NCBI GenBank assembly: GCA_030704615.1
Contig: CM060731.1
Location: 67,126,756 to 67,190,755 of the forward strand
From: Takakia lepidozioides
Lineage: Eukaryota > Streptophyta > Takakiopsida > Takakiales > Takakiaceae
Reading direction: 5' to 3'
Length of the DNA stretch: 64,000 bases
Shown here: positions 49,471 through 60,800 of the stretch, one piece after another
How positions within the stretch are numbered: position 1 is the stretch's first letter
Layout of the letters: every line of letters starts with the position of its first letter
The notes under the pieces: model-generated
Seen by the model: the letters and a program-made list of their open reading frames with translations, nothing else
The model's database searches: none
Told to the model about the DNA's origin: nothing
Position numbers and translations under genes: made by a program

Positions 49471-50895
49471 TCAGCCAGTTGGTGTGGTTGATGCACAGAT
49501 TGTGTTGGTGGGACATGCATTGCGTACTTCCTAATAGAAATGTGGAACAAACAATTTTTGTGGAAGTCATTGTCCACAATCTATCCACCCAGTTCTCCCC
49601 TCTCCCTCTCACTGGGAGCTCCGACTGAGAGGGAGCTCGGAAAATTCAGAATATCTGAAAACTCATTGTGAAGGAAGATTCAGATTAACAGTAAACAGAA
49701 GGTGAGGCAAATCCTCTGGTGCATTATGATAAGAGGACATGTGAAGAGAGGGCGCTTATGAGTACCTGTCGACTGGCTTGATGGGCGGTCTATTTGATAA
49801 ATATGAGTTCACTAGCCCCGTGCAGCCATTCGGTGGCCTCTTACAGCTAATGTGGAATGCCTTGCCTAGGATCATAGACTTCATGGTGAGCATAGAAGAT
49901 TGGACATTTAGAGGCCAGGATGTGTGCAACGGGACGTTTGACTACTGTCCCCAGCAGCACTAGTTCCAAGAGATCTCGTTTTGCAATTTGCATAAGTGCA
50001 TCACCCAACTCTGAATGGGTCTCTCATTGTGAGAGTGTGGGCAGAGTGGGAGAGTAGGCAGTCCTAAAACAACAACTATCGATCAAGGGATTGTCTAAGA
50101 TGTAACGTCTAATGCAGATATGTTGCCAAGCCTTTTCCGTGTTGTAGAAAACCTGTGTCAGGAATAGACAACAAGATCTCCCCGGGATCTCATAGTCGAA
50201 AGGATAGTGAAAGAAAGAAAGAAATAACAAAACAAACTTTAGTGCATCCACAGGAAGCTTAAAGAGCTTAAAGAGAACAAAATGAAAGTTAAAAACAAGA
50301 AAGAGGGGTCTTTGGTAACTGGCCACCACACAAAAATCAGTGTCTATTCTTTTACTAAATTGGAGATCCTTGTAAGGAAGAGCTATGTCTGGGATCAATT
50401 TTCTCTAATAGGAAAAGTGGGGGCCTGGGATTTTGCAGTAGAGAGCACCATGGAAGAAGATCGAATGTTCTTGTCTCAATCACCAGACATAAAGAACTTC
50501 TGGCTTCTAATGTTTGAGGTCTTCTACCTTTATGTTTGTCCATTACGCCTATTGCCCTTTTGGCGTCTTGCCTTTACGGCCATTTCATGGCTTTGGTGAG
50601 GGTTCGGTGAAGACATTTTCTAATAATAAAGTTTGTGTCTACAGGGAATTGTACCTTTCCTCTTCTAAACCTTCAAATGACTGAGAAATATATTTCTGTT
50701 TTCTGTAGTTCCATCTTGCGTAATGAAGAGTTTGCATTTCACTAAACTTCCTTTTTTTCTGCATGTGTGGTCTTGGCAGGACAGATTGTGTCTCCAATAG
50801 GGCCAGCTGATTCTGGCTGGAGCCCTATATACTATCCTATGTGCCGGCTCTTACACCAGGCAAGAGGAAGTGAAGGTTGCTTGAACATTCTCTAG
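49471..50895. other. Intergenic, no gene recognised
   Basis: Open frames are short and none matches a known family. The right end is likely the promoter of the phosphatase gene. Confidence 0.35.
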
Positions 50896-52935
50896 ATGCA
50901 GCCTCTCATGGAGAAAGCTTGTGGAAGTTTCGGTTTACCCAAATATGCTTACCTCTTCAGCCCTACAGTCCAGTTTTCCGGTCCTCAATATGCTCTTCCC
51001 AAAACCATTGTTGGATTCAAAGTACCAATTGTGTCGCTCCCAATCCGACAGTCAAAAAGCTCAAAGATTTCTGAGACCAATTTTCCAGTGTTGGTTTTAT
51101 CCCACCAAGCGCGAAGATCTTTATCCCTGCCTATCACAGACGATGCGGGTCTCAATCACAGCCGCAATAACAATGTCTGTGGATGCTATTAGACACAACC
51201 CTGTCATTCATGTGCCCAAGAGGAGCTTATGATGTCATCCAGACTGGAGGAGGCAGCGCAAGATTGGTCCCATGAAATTGAGGGCAGATTGCAGGATGCT
51301 CGACTGCAACAACATGCTTCCACTATAACAATGCTGAATGAGACATTCAATGCGTGGGTATGCGTCAAATGTGGTGTATTTCCATGGTCTTTATCTGCTT
51401 TCATAGATGAATAAGCCATCAAAACAAAAAGGTCTGGTTTGTTGGGTCCCGCAAACCTGATTGCTCACTTAGAATGATGAGTCAGTCCATTTCCCAACAT
51501 ATTGCCAATTTTCAATATAGTGAAGTCGGGGGTCTGCCTTTGGGTAGGGGGGTTGCGGAAAATTCCTTCAAAGTTTTGGAAAATTTTGGGTAAGGCTTGT
51601 GTGTCTTTGGCTGTGAAGTCACAGCCACATGTGTTTCACATATGGTGTCAATTGGGTGGGTTTTTAAGCAGATCTTGGAGAAAAGATCATTTTGCTAGTC
51701 TGATGTCAAACTTAGCCATGAATTAGCATTGAATCCACAAATGGAGCACACTGATAGCAATGAATGATATTAGGCAAGGTGGATGCAGGCAGTAAATATC
51801 ATGGCTCTCTTTGTGTTGGCCATAACTATTCTCAGACCAAAAGACAACATGGGAAAATGGGGGATTGTTGGATCTATGCTCAACTACTGGTTGTCCAAAT
51901 TACTCAAGGAAGTGATCAAGCAGCCACGACCAACTTCTGCTATGGTGGATTTGGATGATGCGGGGATGCCGTCTTCACATGCACAGTCCCTTTTCTATTT
52001 CACTACCTACGGATTACTAGGAGGTTGGTCTCTGGACTAGAGCCATAGCGCAAGCTTTGTATTCTGTTTCTGCTATTGTTTCAGATTGCTTTGAACACTG
52101 AATTGTAAATTTTCCATCTGGTAAAGCAAGCCTAAAAATATTAAATAAAGTATTATAAAAGAAATCTAAAGGCTGCCCTCCAGGTTATTGAGTTTTTGGG
52201 GGACTGAAGCTTACTATTCTCTCTATCTCAGAATCTCGTGAACGCTTTCAGGCTGCCCGTTGTGGGCCCATTTTCTTTCTTGTATACTATTTTGCTTTTC
52301 TCCCATACACTCTTTCAGCTCCCCATGGACGTTGTAAAGTTCCTTTCTTTCTTTCTCCTACATGTGACATCTTCCTTGTTATACCAAGGTGTTTCCACAT
52401 AGTGAGATAGTTTGGCATGTCAGCAGTAAAGGTAGATATTATGGATATTAACCTTAAAATAACTTGTATGTTTGCTTTTTGCAAGGGTTTGGAGTTTACA
52501 GCCTAAATGTAAGAACCATTTCTATCATGACTTTGAGTGTTCTTTTTGCGGTATACTTGGTAAGTGATCTGTTCCCTGTTCTTGGAAGTGCAAGGGTTTT
52601 GGTGAGAAGCAAAGTTGTAGAGGCTTGAAATTTAGTTTCAGTGATTTTATGTTGGTTTCAAGTGGAACGCTTAGTTGTTTGTGGTTTGGCGCCCAGACTT
52701 GTTTGAGAGTATGAGGGGGCAGCACACTCTTCCTCGAGTCACGGTTGGAGGTAGTCTAGGTGTGATCGTCGCCATCCTTTGGACACAGTTGGGACGCTTC
52801 ATTGGGCTAAAGCCCTCCAATGTCATGTCTTCCGGTGGATTGAGCATTTTCTCCATTGCTGGAGGCTGCGTCATTTTGTGGTTATACAAGATCTACAGAG
52901 AATTTAAGGGACACAATATCCTCACCAAAGAATGA
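50896..52935 (+). CDS. LPP-epsilon-like plastid lipid phosphate phosphatase
   Basis: Supported exons: 5' exon to 51357 (coding certain from about 51193), 51789-52023, 52486-52559 and 52708-52935, in agreeing phases. The PAP2 signature is present: C1 KEVIKQPRP, C2 MPSSHAQSLFYF, and C3 with the catalytic-type His in GQHTLPRVTVGG. Hydrophobic segments include IMALFVLAITIL, LSVLFAVYL and FSIAGGCVILWLY. This matches plant LPP-epsilon proteins, membrane phosphatases that dephosphorylate phosphatidic acid in plastids to supply diacylglycerol. The first 98 codons (from MQPLMEKACGSF) are Ser-rich and transit-like. They are separated from the conserved QEELMMSSRLEEAAQ region by an in-frame TAG at 51190-51192. 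So either a splice is missed, or the gene starts at 51229, or it is damaged. The 52708 acceptor is also a choice; 52675 is the alternative. Confidence 0.78.
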
Positions 52936-54240
52936 GTTGGTCATTTGAGTTTTAGGTCTTCGCTATATCTCATCATTGGCTGGATATCAGCGTGAAGGCA
53001 GCCTAGAGGGCACGCAAAGATTGCTGACACGAGAGCCCTCCATGGTGCCCATTTGCAAGTGTAGGTTTGAGTTGTTTATATGTGCACCTAAGTTCCAGCT
53101 TCCAGTTTTTCCTTTGGAATGTAGTGTAGATATGACTAATTGTTGCAGTTTGTGATATGGTAGGTATCCCTATGACCGCTCTGCCACCTTGACGAAGATT
53201 AGGAGTCAGGAGAAGTGGGGCGAGTCTGAGCAGAGGATGCTAAGCTGTCAAGTTAGTCATGAACTTAGTTCTCATGAGTTCGAAGTGTTTGCCTGTTTTT
53301 TGTCCTTTTGTGTGAGCTATCACTGGCCAGTCAGACACTGCGAGGCACGTCGGAGGTGGTCCTGTTTAGCAGTTTTTACTTACATTATTATTGTTGAAGG
53401 TTAGGTGACATGATTCTTCCCCGGATGTTGTCGGATTGAGCACCGGGTAAAACTTCCAATCTCCAGCTGCTAGGTTGGCAAATCGCAAAAGAAGAAACTC
53501 TGTATTTTTCCTACCAACATTTATATGCGCAATGCAATTACCATTTTGGATGACTGCTGCACCAGTATAGACAAACTTGAAGATTTGCCTACCATTTCTG
53601 ACTGCTCTCAGCACTAGCAATGCAGCCATTCTAAACTGGTCATCCAGCCATTCTTTCCAAAAGAAGACCAATCACTCAAACTGGTCACAACAGAATTCAT
53701 AATTTGCTGCTTTACTTTCAACTCGAAGCAGTTGCTGAACCCCAGTGTAATCACTGAAGCTGTACCAGTAGCACGGACGACAGATTGTCCAATGACTATC
53801 ATCAGATCATAGCAGTGCGTAACCACCAGAACATTCATGTCAGACTGAAGAGGAAGCGTCCTGCAAGAGACAAACACTCTGCTTGAGAGAGGAAGGTGAC
53901 AGCAGTCCCCCTGTTGTTCCCAACTTTCAAAAATATGTTCCCACGTTCTCTCCGTTCCCATTTACGTCTACACCGTGAAATGCTACAGTCCAAACACGTG
54001 TCCAACACGGTCCTGACGTTGCTGCTGGATGAGCTCCCAATGCTGTTAACGGGCCCCTCCCACCCCGACACGTGTTGTTGCTCACTACTCCGTTTCGATG
54101 AATATCGTCGTTGAGACACATCCTTCATCCAATCGAGCCGCCATTTTTATGCTACTTTACCTGATATGATTCTTGTGTCGGAAGTTTTCTATTTTCCTAT
54201 TTCTATTTTTCTCGTATTTTGAGGGAAACGACAATAATAA
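52936..54240. other. Intergenic; possible unrecognised minus-strand gene
   Basis: On the minus strand at 53366-53671 an open frame reads KEWLDDQFRMAALLVLRAV and FLLLRFANLAAGDWKFYP, which looks protein-like but matches no family I know. Further 5' on that strand (to about 54121) the sequence is richer in CG and has more open frames. No start or splice pattern could be fixed. Confidence 0.25.
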
Positions 54241-54245
54241 CACAA

Positions 54246-54475
54246 CAGGGCTGTGGCCCGGTGGTAAGCCTCTCGCGTATTGGCCTCTGGGTCGGGGGTT
54301 CAAACTTCAAACCCCTGTTATCTGTCTCTTTGCCTTGGGGCTGGGGCTCTGTCCCTGTAAATGCCTCCATCGATCAGAAAGGGAGTTTATCTCCCCCTCA
54401 AGGCCCAGTTACTGTGGCTGGTGTTTCCTTGGAAAAAAGAAAAGAAAATATGAATTTCATTTTTTTTAAACAGTT
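54246..54475 (+). mobile_element. tRNA-derived SINE
   Basis: The head contains an A box (TGGCCCGGTGG, 54254-54264) and a B box (GGTTCAAACT, 54297-54306) at tRNA-like spacing, within GTAAGCCTCTCGCGTATTGG. The body carries GGGAGTTTATCTCCCCC and GGCCCAGTTACTGTGGCTGG, followed by TTTCCTTGGAAAAAAG and an A-rich end. The last part recurs at about 2513-2566. The organisation is that of plant tRNA-related SINEs. Confidence 0.75.
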
Positions 54476-54514
54476 TAACAGAAAAGTTTCAAAGTTTACA
54501 GCAGCGTCTGTTTT

Positions 54515-55500
54515 TATTGGCGAATTTTCGCGAGATTTCGACCTCCGAAAAAAAGGGAATATTTGGTCGTAAATTCTGTCCATGGAAAATTTCTGTCCAT
54601 GGATGAAATCACCAAACTTCTCCAAATAAAAAAAAGATTATGGATGAATTCGCCAAATATGGATGATATAAATGGATTGAAGTACGGATGTGGATGGTTC
54701 TATCCTAATTTCAATGGATGGACATAATGTACGACTATTTTTCGGCAAAACTCTGTAGCCATTCGTGCTGTTTTCCAGATTTCTTAAGGAAAAACACTGG
54801 TTTACAGATGTAGAAAAGAAAATAGTAATAATGGCGATGGCCTCCCACTGATCAATATTGTTTTTTTTTAAATAAAAATATTTAAAGCTAGACGGGATAT
54901 TAACTTACTCATTTATCAATTTATTGGCTCCTTTTCTTCCTTGCTAAGAACTACTTCCCCTTTTCTTAAAGAAGAAAAAGAAAAAGAAAAAACTACCTAA
55001 TTTGCCTTCTCTAGGTAAAACCTCCCTCAGGTAACATCTCTCTTATTGGACAGTTCATGAGAATAAATGGATGAGCTTTCAAGGTTACCGTATTATGGAT
55101 AGTTATTCCCCTTTTCTTAAAAAGAAAAAGGAAAAGAAAAAAATTCTTAATTTGCCTTCTCTAGGTAAAACCTCCCTCAGGTAGAATCTATCTTTTTGGA
55201 CAGTTTATGAGAATAAATGGATGAGCTTTCAAGGTTATTATGGATAGTTCTTCCCAGTGATGTTTTTGAAAAATAGCACGGGTGGCTACAAGAAATAGCT
55301 ATATATTCTGTTCATCCATTGAAAATTTGGATAGAATCATCCTCCTATGTACTTTCATCCATTTATATCATCCATATTTGGCGAATTCATCCTTTTTTGA
55401 AGTTTGGCGATTTCATCCATGAAATTTTTTGGAATTTACGACAGAATATTCCATTTTAATGTTTTGAGGTCGCCATTTGGCGATTTTTCGCCAAGAAAAA
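54515..55500. mobile_element. Fold-back (long inverted repeat) element
   Basis: The left arm (54515-54780) is the inverse complement of the right arm (55263-55500), at moderate identity by eye. Shared blocks in the arm reading are TTCATCCATTGAAA, CCATTTATATCATCCATAT, TTGGCGAATTCATCC, GATTTCATCCATG and GAGGTCG. A solo arm exists at 45625-45860. The spacer holds two direct copies of an unrelated about 150-bp repeat (54955-55094 and 55106-55252). No coding capacity is seen. The exact ends and target duplication were not resolved. Confidence 0.65.
54955..55252 (+). repeat. Tandem copies of a TTTGCCTTCTCTAGG repeat
   Basis: Two copies begin with CCCCTTTTCTTAAA and A/G-rich sequence. They continue AATTTGCCTTCTCTAGGTAA, then CTCCCTCAGGTA, TTATGAGAATAAATGGATGA or similar, and GCTTTCAAGGTTA. 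A third, more diverged copy lies at 55925-56076. Confidence 0.8.
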
Positions 55501-55924
55501 AAAAATGGTTTTTTCCCTTTTCTTAAGAATGAAAAAGACAAAAAGGAAGTCTTTGCACCTCTACCTCCCTCTACTGGTTCAAAAACCTCCGACATCTAAC
55601 CCTCCTCACCATCCTTTCCCTTCCTCTCCTCCTTCTCCACTCATTATTCTCCCTTCTTTTTCTTTAGATTTTTCTCCCGATCTATGGCTCCTGCAACGAG
55701 CTCAAGCTCTTGACCCTGGTGCGGGGATCATTGCACTGGTTACTGGTCGATCGGCCCTCATTTGGCCCAATGATTTCAGAGTCTTCCGTTATGGAAAGAG
55801 AGTAACACCGTTCTTAGTTATCCTGCAGGGTTCCCGTGTGAACAGCCTTATGGCAGCCTTCGGGCATGACTAAGCGTTTTAATTTTTTTCCCTTCAATAA
55901 TTATAATACAGCTCCAAAGGGCTT

Positions 55925-56076
55925 CCTCCCCTTTCTCAAAAAAATAAAATAAAATAAAAGAAGAAGAAAAAAACTTCCTAATTTGCCTTCTCTAGGTAAA
56001 AATTCCCTCAGGTAACATCTCTCTTATTGAACAATTTATGAGAAAAAATGGATGAGTTTTCAAGGTTATTATGGAT
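55925..56076 (+). repeat. Third copy of the TTTGCCTTCTCTAGG repeat
   Basis: The CTAATTTGCCTTCTCTAGGT and CTCAGGTAACATCTCTCTTA blocks and TTTTCAAGGTTATTATGGAT match the copies at 54955 and 55106, in the same orientation. The preceding AAGGGCTTCCTCCCCTTT also occurs near 2411. Confidence 0.75.
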
Positions 56077-56306
56077 GAACGTAGTTTTGGAAGAGGAGGC
56101 ATCGGCGCGACTAGGTAGCCGCTTGTTAGTATCAATTCTTATCCTAAAAACAGATTATTTTGTTTTTGTGGATGTATGAAGTATGGAGGGGCCGGGTCGT
56201 CGGGTTCATCCGGCCCGTTCCCGGCCTCGTCTCACTGGCACCAGCTGGGAGACAGGGACAGAGAGGTCTGAGGAATTGCGCGAGCTTGGCGCTGTCCGCT
56301 GCGAGG

Positions 56307-57283
56307 CACGAAGCTTGGTTGCTGTCTGCCTGCCAGGAAATCAACCGATGCTGGCAAGTTTGTGTCTGAATCTTGCTGGAGGAGATGCGGCGAACAGAGT
56401 GTATGTAGCTTGAAGTGAAGGAAAGGACGTGAGGGCGTGTTAATGTCCGATCTATTTTTCCCAGAGCAGAGAGATGGAGGAAGGTAGGAAGGTATCACGA
56501 TGGATCGAAGAATTGAGACATTACCGTGTAGTTTGAACAGGTGGTGATGGAGACTCCTTCTCCAACTAGGTCTGCTGCTGAAGGAACTTGGTAACAGATT
56601 GATGACAGAGCGTAGAGGGAATTGAGCTACAAATGAGGAGGGTTTGGGCAGCTGCAGTGCACAAAGTTGGCAACAAGACAGGTGCGGGAAGAAGAGGACA
56701 TGTTTGCAAGCTTTCGGCGGAGGGCTGCCTCATGGGGTGACAATGAGGGCAGTGACGACCGTGTGCCAGGGCTTCTTCGGATTGCTTTCTACACCTAACA
56801 ATGTCGCGCCAGTCTTCAGCCACGCGCGTTCCAAAACCAAAGGTTTTGAATGGCAGATATGTAAGCCATTCTGACAACCCGTATGTTCTACGAGAGGGTA
56901 ATACCTCAATGACATGTCATTATCCTAAATTTCTTCAACCCCTATGAAAGAGTTTATATCCAGGATTTGCCCCACTCAAACTGAATAATGTGCGTAATGT
57001 AAGCGCAGAGAGTAGTCTTAGGAAGTCATCTGAATGGCTCTGTTTGCGGCTGCCAAATGTCCTGGCCATTTTTGCTACTAATGTGGTAGTGGGGGAGTCA
57101 ATCAGTTCATGCAATTCTATCGGTAGAGGGTTATCCAGTGGAGTCAAATGAACGCCATTTTCAGTGGCGAGCTGGATTGCATTATCTCCAGCATCCTGCA
57201 GCACCGGAATTGTTCATGAAGTGGCCTTTGATTAACGGCCAAGAGAGAGAGATGAGAGCATGAGTGCATTCTCTCTCTCTCTT
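56307..57283 (-). repeat. Duplicated ~1-kb unit, copy 2
   Basis: This is the direct copy of 47551-48545, about 8.7 kb away. It keeps the same two minus-strand open stretches with mostly conservative differences, for example MLQDAGDNAIQLATENGVHL against MLQDAGDNTIQLATENAVHL. The coding potential, if any, is unknown. Confidence 0.75.
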
Positions 57284-57894
57284 GTCATGCAGCTGGCGCA
57301 CGAATAATTTTGGTTTTGTCAGAAGTAGCTGGGCTTCTGGTAGTTATTGCTGGAGGGTCAGACCAAGTGCCCCTTGGCCCCAGCCTTCCTTCTCCTACTT
57401 CAGGTACCAGAGAACACATGTGTTTACTGTGTCCACTATCTGCAAAAGGTCCATCTGAACTGACCTTTAAAAGCCTTGGCAGGAATGCAAGTTGCTGGTT
57501 AACTTCCCTGGGCATTAGACCGTAGATTTGCAATCAACCATTTTCTTGACATCCACAACTTTCTTGAACAACAGACTCGTTTCCCCATGAGGGTGAAGGA
57601 TTACGAGTGAACACTAGAGGGTGATGGCTTACATGTATATGCCATGTAAGACTTAATTATCCTGAAAATGAGCCTAGTTGCTCAAAGCTACAGAAATGAA
57701 ATGACTGAATTTGTACCCTTACAGAGTGTGCTCCATATGGTGTTACTTTAAAACCCTAAGAAGATGTATCGAAGGGAAATAGTGACAACTAAAAGATTCT
57801 TTTGGCAGCATGCCTGGCAATGTGGTTGGAAAAGGGATTCACTTCTTGTATGGTTGTAAGTCTGCAAAAGCTGACTGAGGGTATCGGTGGGCAG

Positions 57895-60800
57895 AGGTTT
57901 GGGGATGAGATAGGAAAGGGTGCCCATGGGCATGTGTTCGAATGTTTGGACTTGGAAAATGGGAACGTCGTGGCGGTCAAGCAGGTATCCCTGGAGAACA
58001 TTCTCTCGGTGGATCTTGCGGGTATTATGGTTCGTACCTCCTCCCGGCCCTTCCAGCCCTTAATGCTTCTTCTTTTCCGTGTGATGGGAATGAGAGGAGG
58101 CAGCAAGTAGTTGATGGACAAGTAATACCTTGAGAAGAAGGACAAAGGAGGAGGCGGGAAAGCTAATCTGTTCTCCTTTATGTCCACTGCAAGTGTTCTA
58201 TTGGCAAGGGTCAAAGCATTTACATGACAGCCCTAAGACGTAACTCACGCCCATAGTCACTTACATGCAGTCTACTTGCCTTGCAACTAGCTGTGACCCA
58301 TATTGTACCAGGGACAAGACTCAGATGTCGGCCTTTGTCCAGATGTTACTAAGCCATCCAGTGGTAGACCTAACATCTGGTTTATGTGGGTTGTGTGGGT
58401 GTGGAATATACAGTCAGAGATTGATCTTTTGAAGGTAGACTTCCTCTCCTTAGCAACTGCTTTGTTCATTGCAAACATTTAAGTACATTGTCCATTTCGT
58501 AACTCAGCTGTTGGGGTGTTCGCATGACTGTGTATTTCTGCTTAGAACACAATCTCTCCCATCTTCAAATAACCTCAGAGATTAAGTCTACTTTCAGACT
58601 ACGTAGTAATTTAACTGGGTATGCACAGGGGAAGCATTGTGATGCAAGGATTACTAATTGATCCAGGTTAATAATCTCACCATTGCGATCTCAAGAATAA
58701 ATAGAGATATGAAAGCCAGTGATAAAGAAAAGCCATGAGGACCATTTGGAGTCAAGAATGGTGCTACTTGGTATCTATTCCTTAATACCCTAAGGGTGGA
58801 TTGCAAATCATCATCAGATCATAGAAAGATGCTGCTTGTTGAGAAGCAGCTTCCACCTGAAGCTCTGGGTCAAAGTGACTTAGGGGTGTCACTTGGTTAC
58901 TGAAATCCTTACTTAATATCCTAGGCCATGAGTGCTCTGCTGCAGTCAAATTTGTAACTTTAACCACTGAAGAGTTTTAATTGGGTGTGGGTATGGCGTA
59001 CAGAATTTGAACCATAAACATATTGTGAAGTACCATGGCTCCTGCACGACCAAAACACATCTTTATATTATCCTTGAGTAAGTGCTCTCACCATCTCCCA
59101 TCCTAATATGCAGGCTCAACATCAGACATCTACCTAAGAACAGAATTTTGAAGCTGCTTAAGTGGTCACTACTGTTGCACTCTATCCCGCTTCAATAGGA
59201 GTGAGTGGCAGCACTGTGTATATATGATAGAGGGGGAGAATATGGTGGTGGCAGGTATGTGGAGAATGGGTCACTGGCCAACATGATCAAGCCAAACAAG
59301 TTTGGGGCACTTCCAGAGCACATTGCGGGATCTTACATTTCCCAGGTTCGTTTTGTAAACCTTCAATTTTTTATGGAAGTTTATCCATTGGCAGTGGAAA
59401 GGCTACATATGAGACCAAGCCCCAATAATCAAATAGTGAATTAAGCTTGGATTTTTTTTTCGGAGTTTAGGAACCTTTCTCTCAGCTATGCCTGTCTGCT
59501 GGCCACACAATAAGTTTTTCTCTAAAGCTTGTTGCAGCAAAACAGTTTGTGATTCTCCATATGTCGAAGATATAACAACTTTGGTGGTTTTTCCTGTACT
59601 TCATTTCCATAGACAAGTAGCGGTTTGAAGTTCAGAAGGAGAAGATAGATTTGGGGGAATGTTATGTATCTTTCTCATGCTCATTGTCAGCGAGCGTATC
59701 TAGCACGTCCACCTTCTAGATCTTCAACTGAAAATTCCAGGGGGGATGTCCTTGTTCCCCCAATGTTTCGAACACTTTAGACGTGTTAGATGTGAAGGAA
59801 TGCTGAGGTACTAGGTCCAAGTGTCAGCTACTTGCTAGTATCAAAATTTGACATGGCCTGTCCTGCTGGTATGGAAATTTTGCTCAATAATTTCCTTGTG
59901 CTGTGTGAAAGATAATTCCCTGCAGACTTTCCTTAACCCCAGTTTTTGGAAATCATCTTGTACTTTTCGTACGTGTACCCCAGCAAATATGAAATTGGTT
60001 TTGTGTCATGCAGAGACATACAGAGTGTTTTATTTCGTTACAACTTCCAAACATAACAATGGTTACCATAGGAAACAAAATTGATCATGTTATCTTGACA
60101 CAAAGTTGAGCTAGATGGCAAATAGAGACAGTCTTTTCCTTACTATTATGGTACTAAACTCTTTAACTGTATAAGCAGGTCTTGGAAGGATTGGTTTACT
60201 TGCACGAACAGGGTGTCATCCACCGCGATATCAAGGGTGCCAACATTCTCACAACCAAAGAGGTACGATGTATTACACAAGAGCTCCATTTCAAATTCTC
60301 TTGTCCAAAAGACGAACTTTTTGAACGGTGCCTGATCATAAGATCACGCAAACAAACCACCTTAATATTACGCTGAACGGTGCCCGAGAGGGAAGAGTTG
60401 AGGTCTGGTTTGACTGTGGAATATGAATATTTGTGTGTGGGTCTGTGTGAAACAGGGGCTTGTGAAATTGGCAGATTTTGGAGTTGCAACGAAGCTGACA
60501 GAGTCTACTATAACCAATCATTCTGTTATGGGCACACCTTACTGGATGGCTCCAGAGGTTGGTAACTGTCTCTTTCTTCCCTCTTGGTTCTTTGGTCTGT
60601 TTCCATGGAAGGGCAAAGTTAGGCATGATTAAAGCTTGTGTTAAGCACTTATATGTGGTTTGCCTGGAGGCTTGGGTCTCATTGCTAATGATATAAAGGC
60701 GAGGGAGAGAAATTATAAACTCATTTTTCGCACTTCTCTGGCCTGTACTACGTTTGGACACAGAAGAAAAGGGCTGGAAGAGAGAGGAGGTAGTCAAAGG

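Noticed and set aside
54246-54310. A tRNA gene
   Set aside because: A and B boxes are present, but the flanks do not form a cloverleaf acceptor stem and the sequence continues into a repeat body, which fits a SINE.
47551-57283. The two ~1-kb direct repeats as LTRs of one retrotransposon
   Set aside because: The interior contains a cellular phosphatase gene and an unrelated LINE piece. There is no gag or pol, no primer-binding site, and no TG..CA ends.
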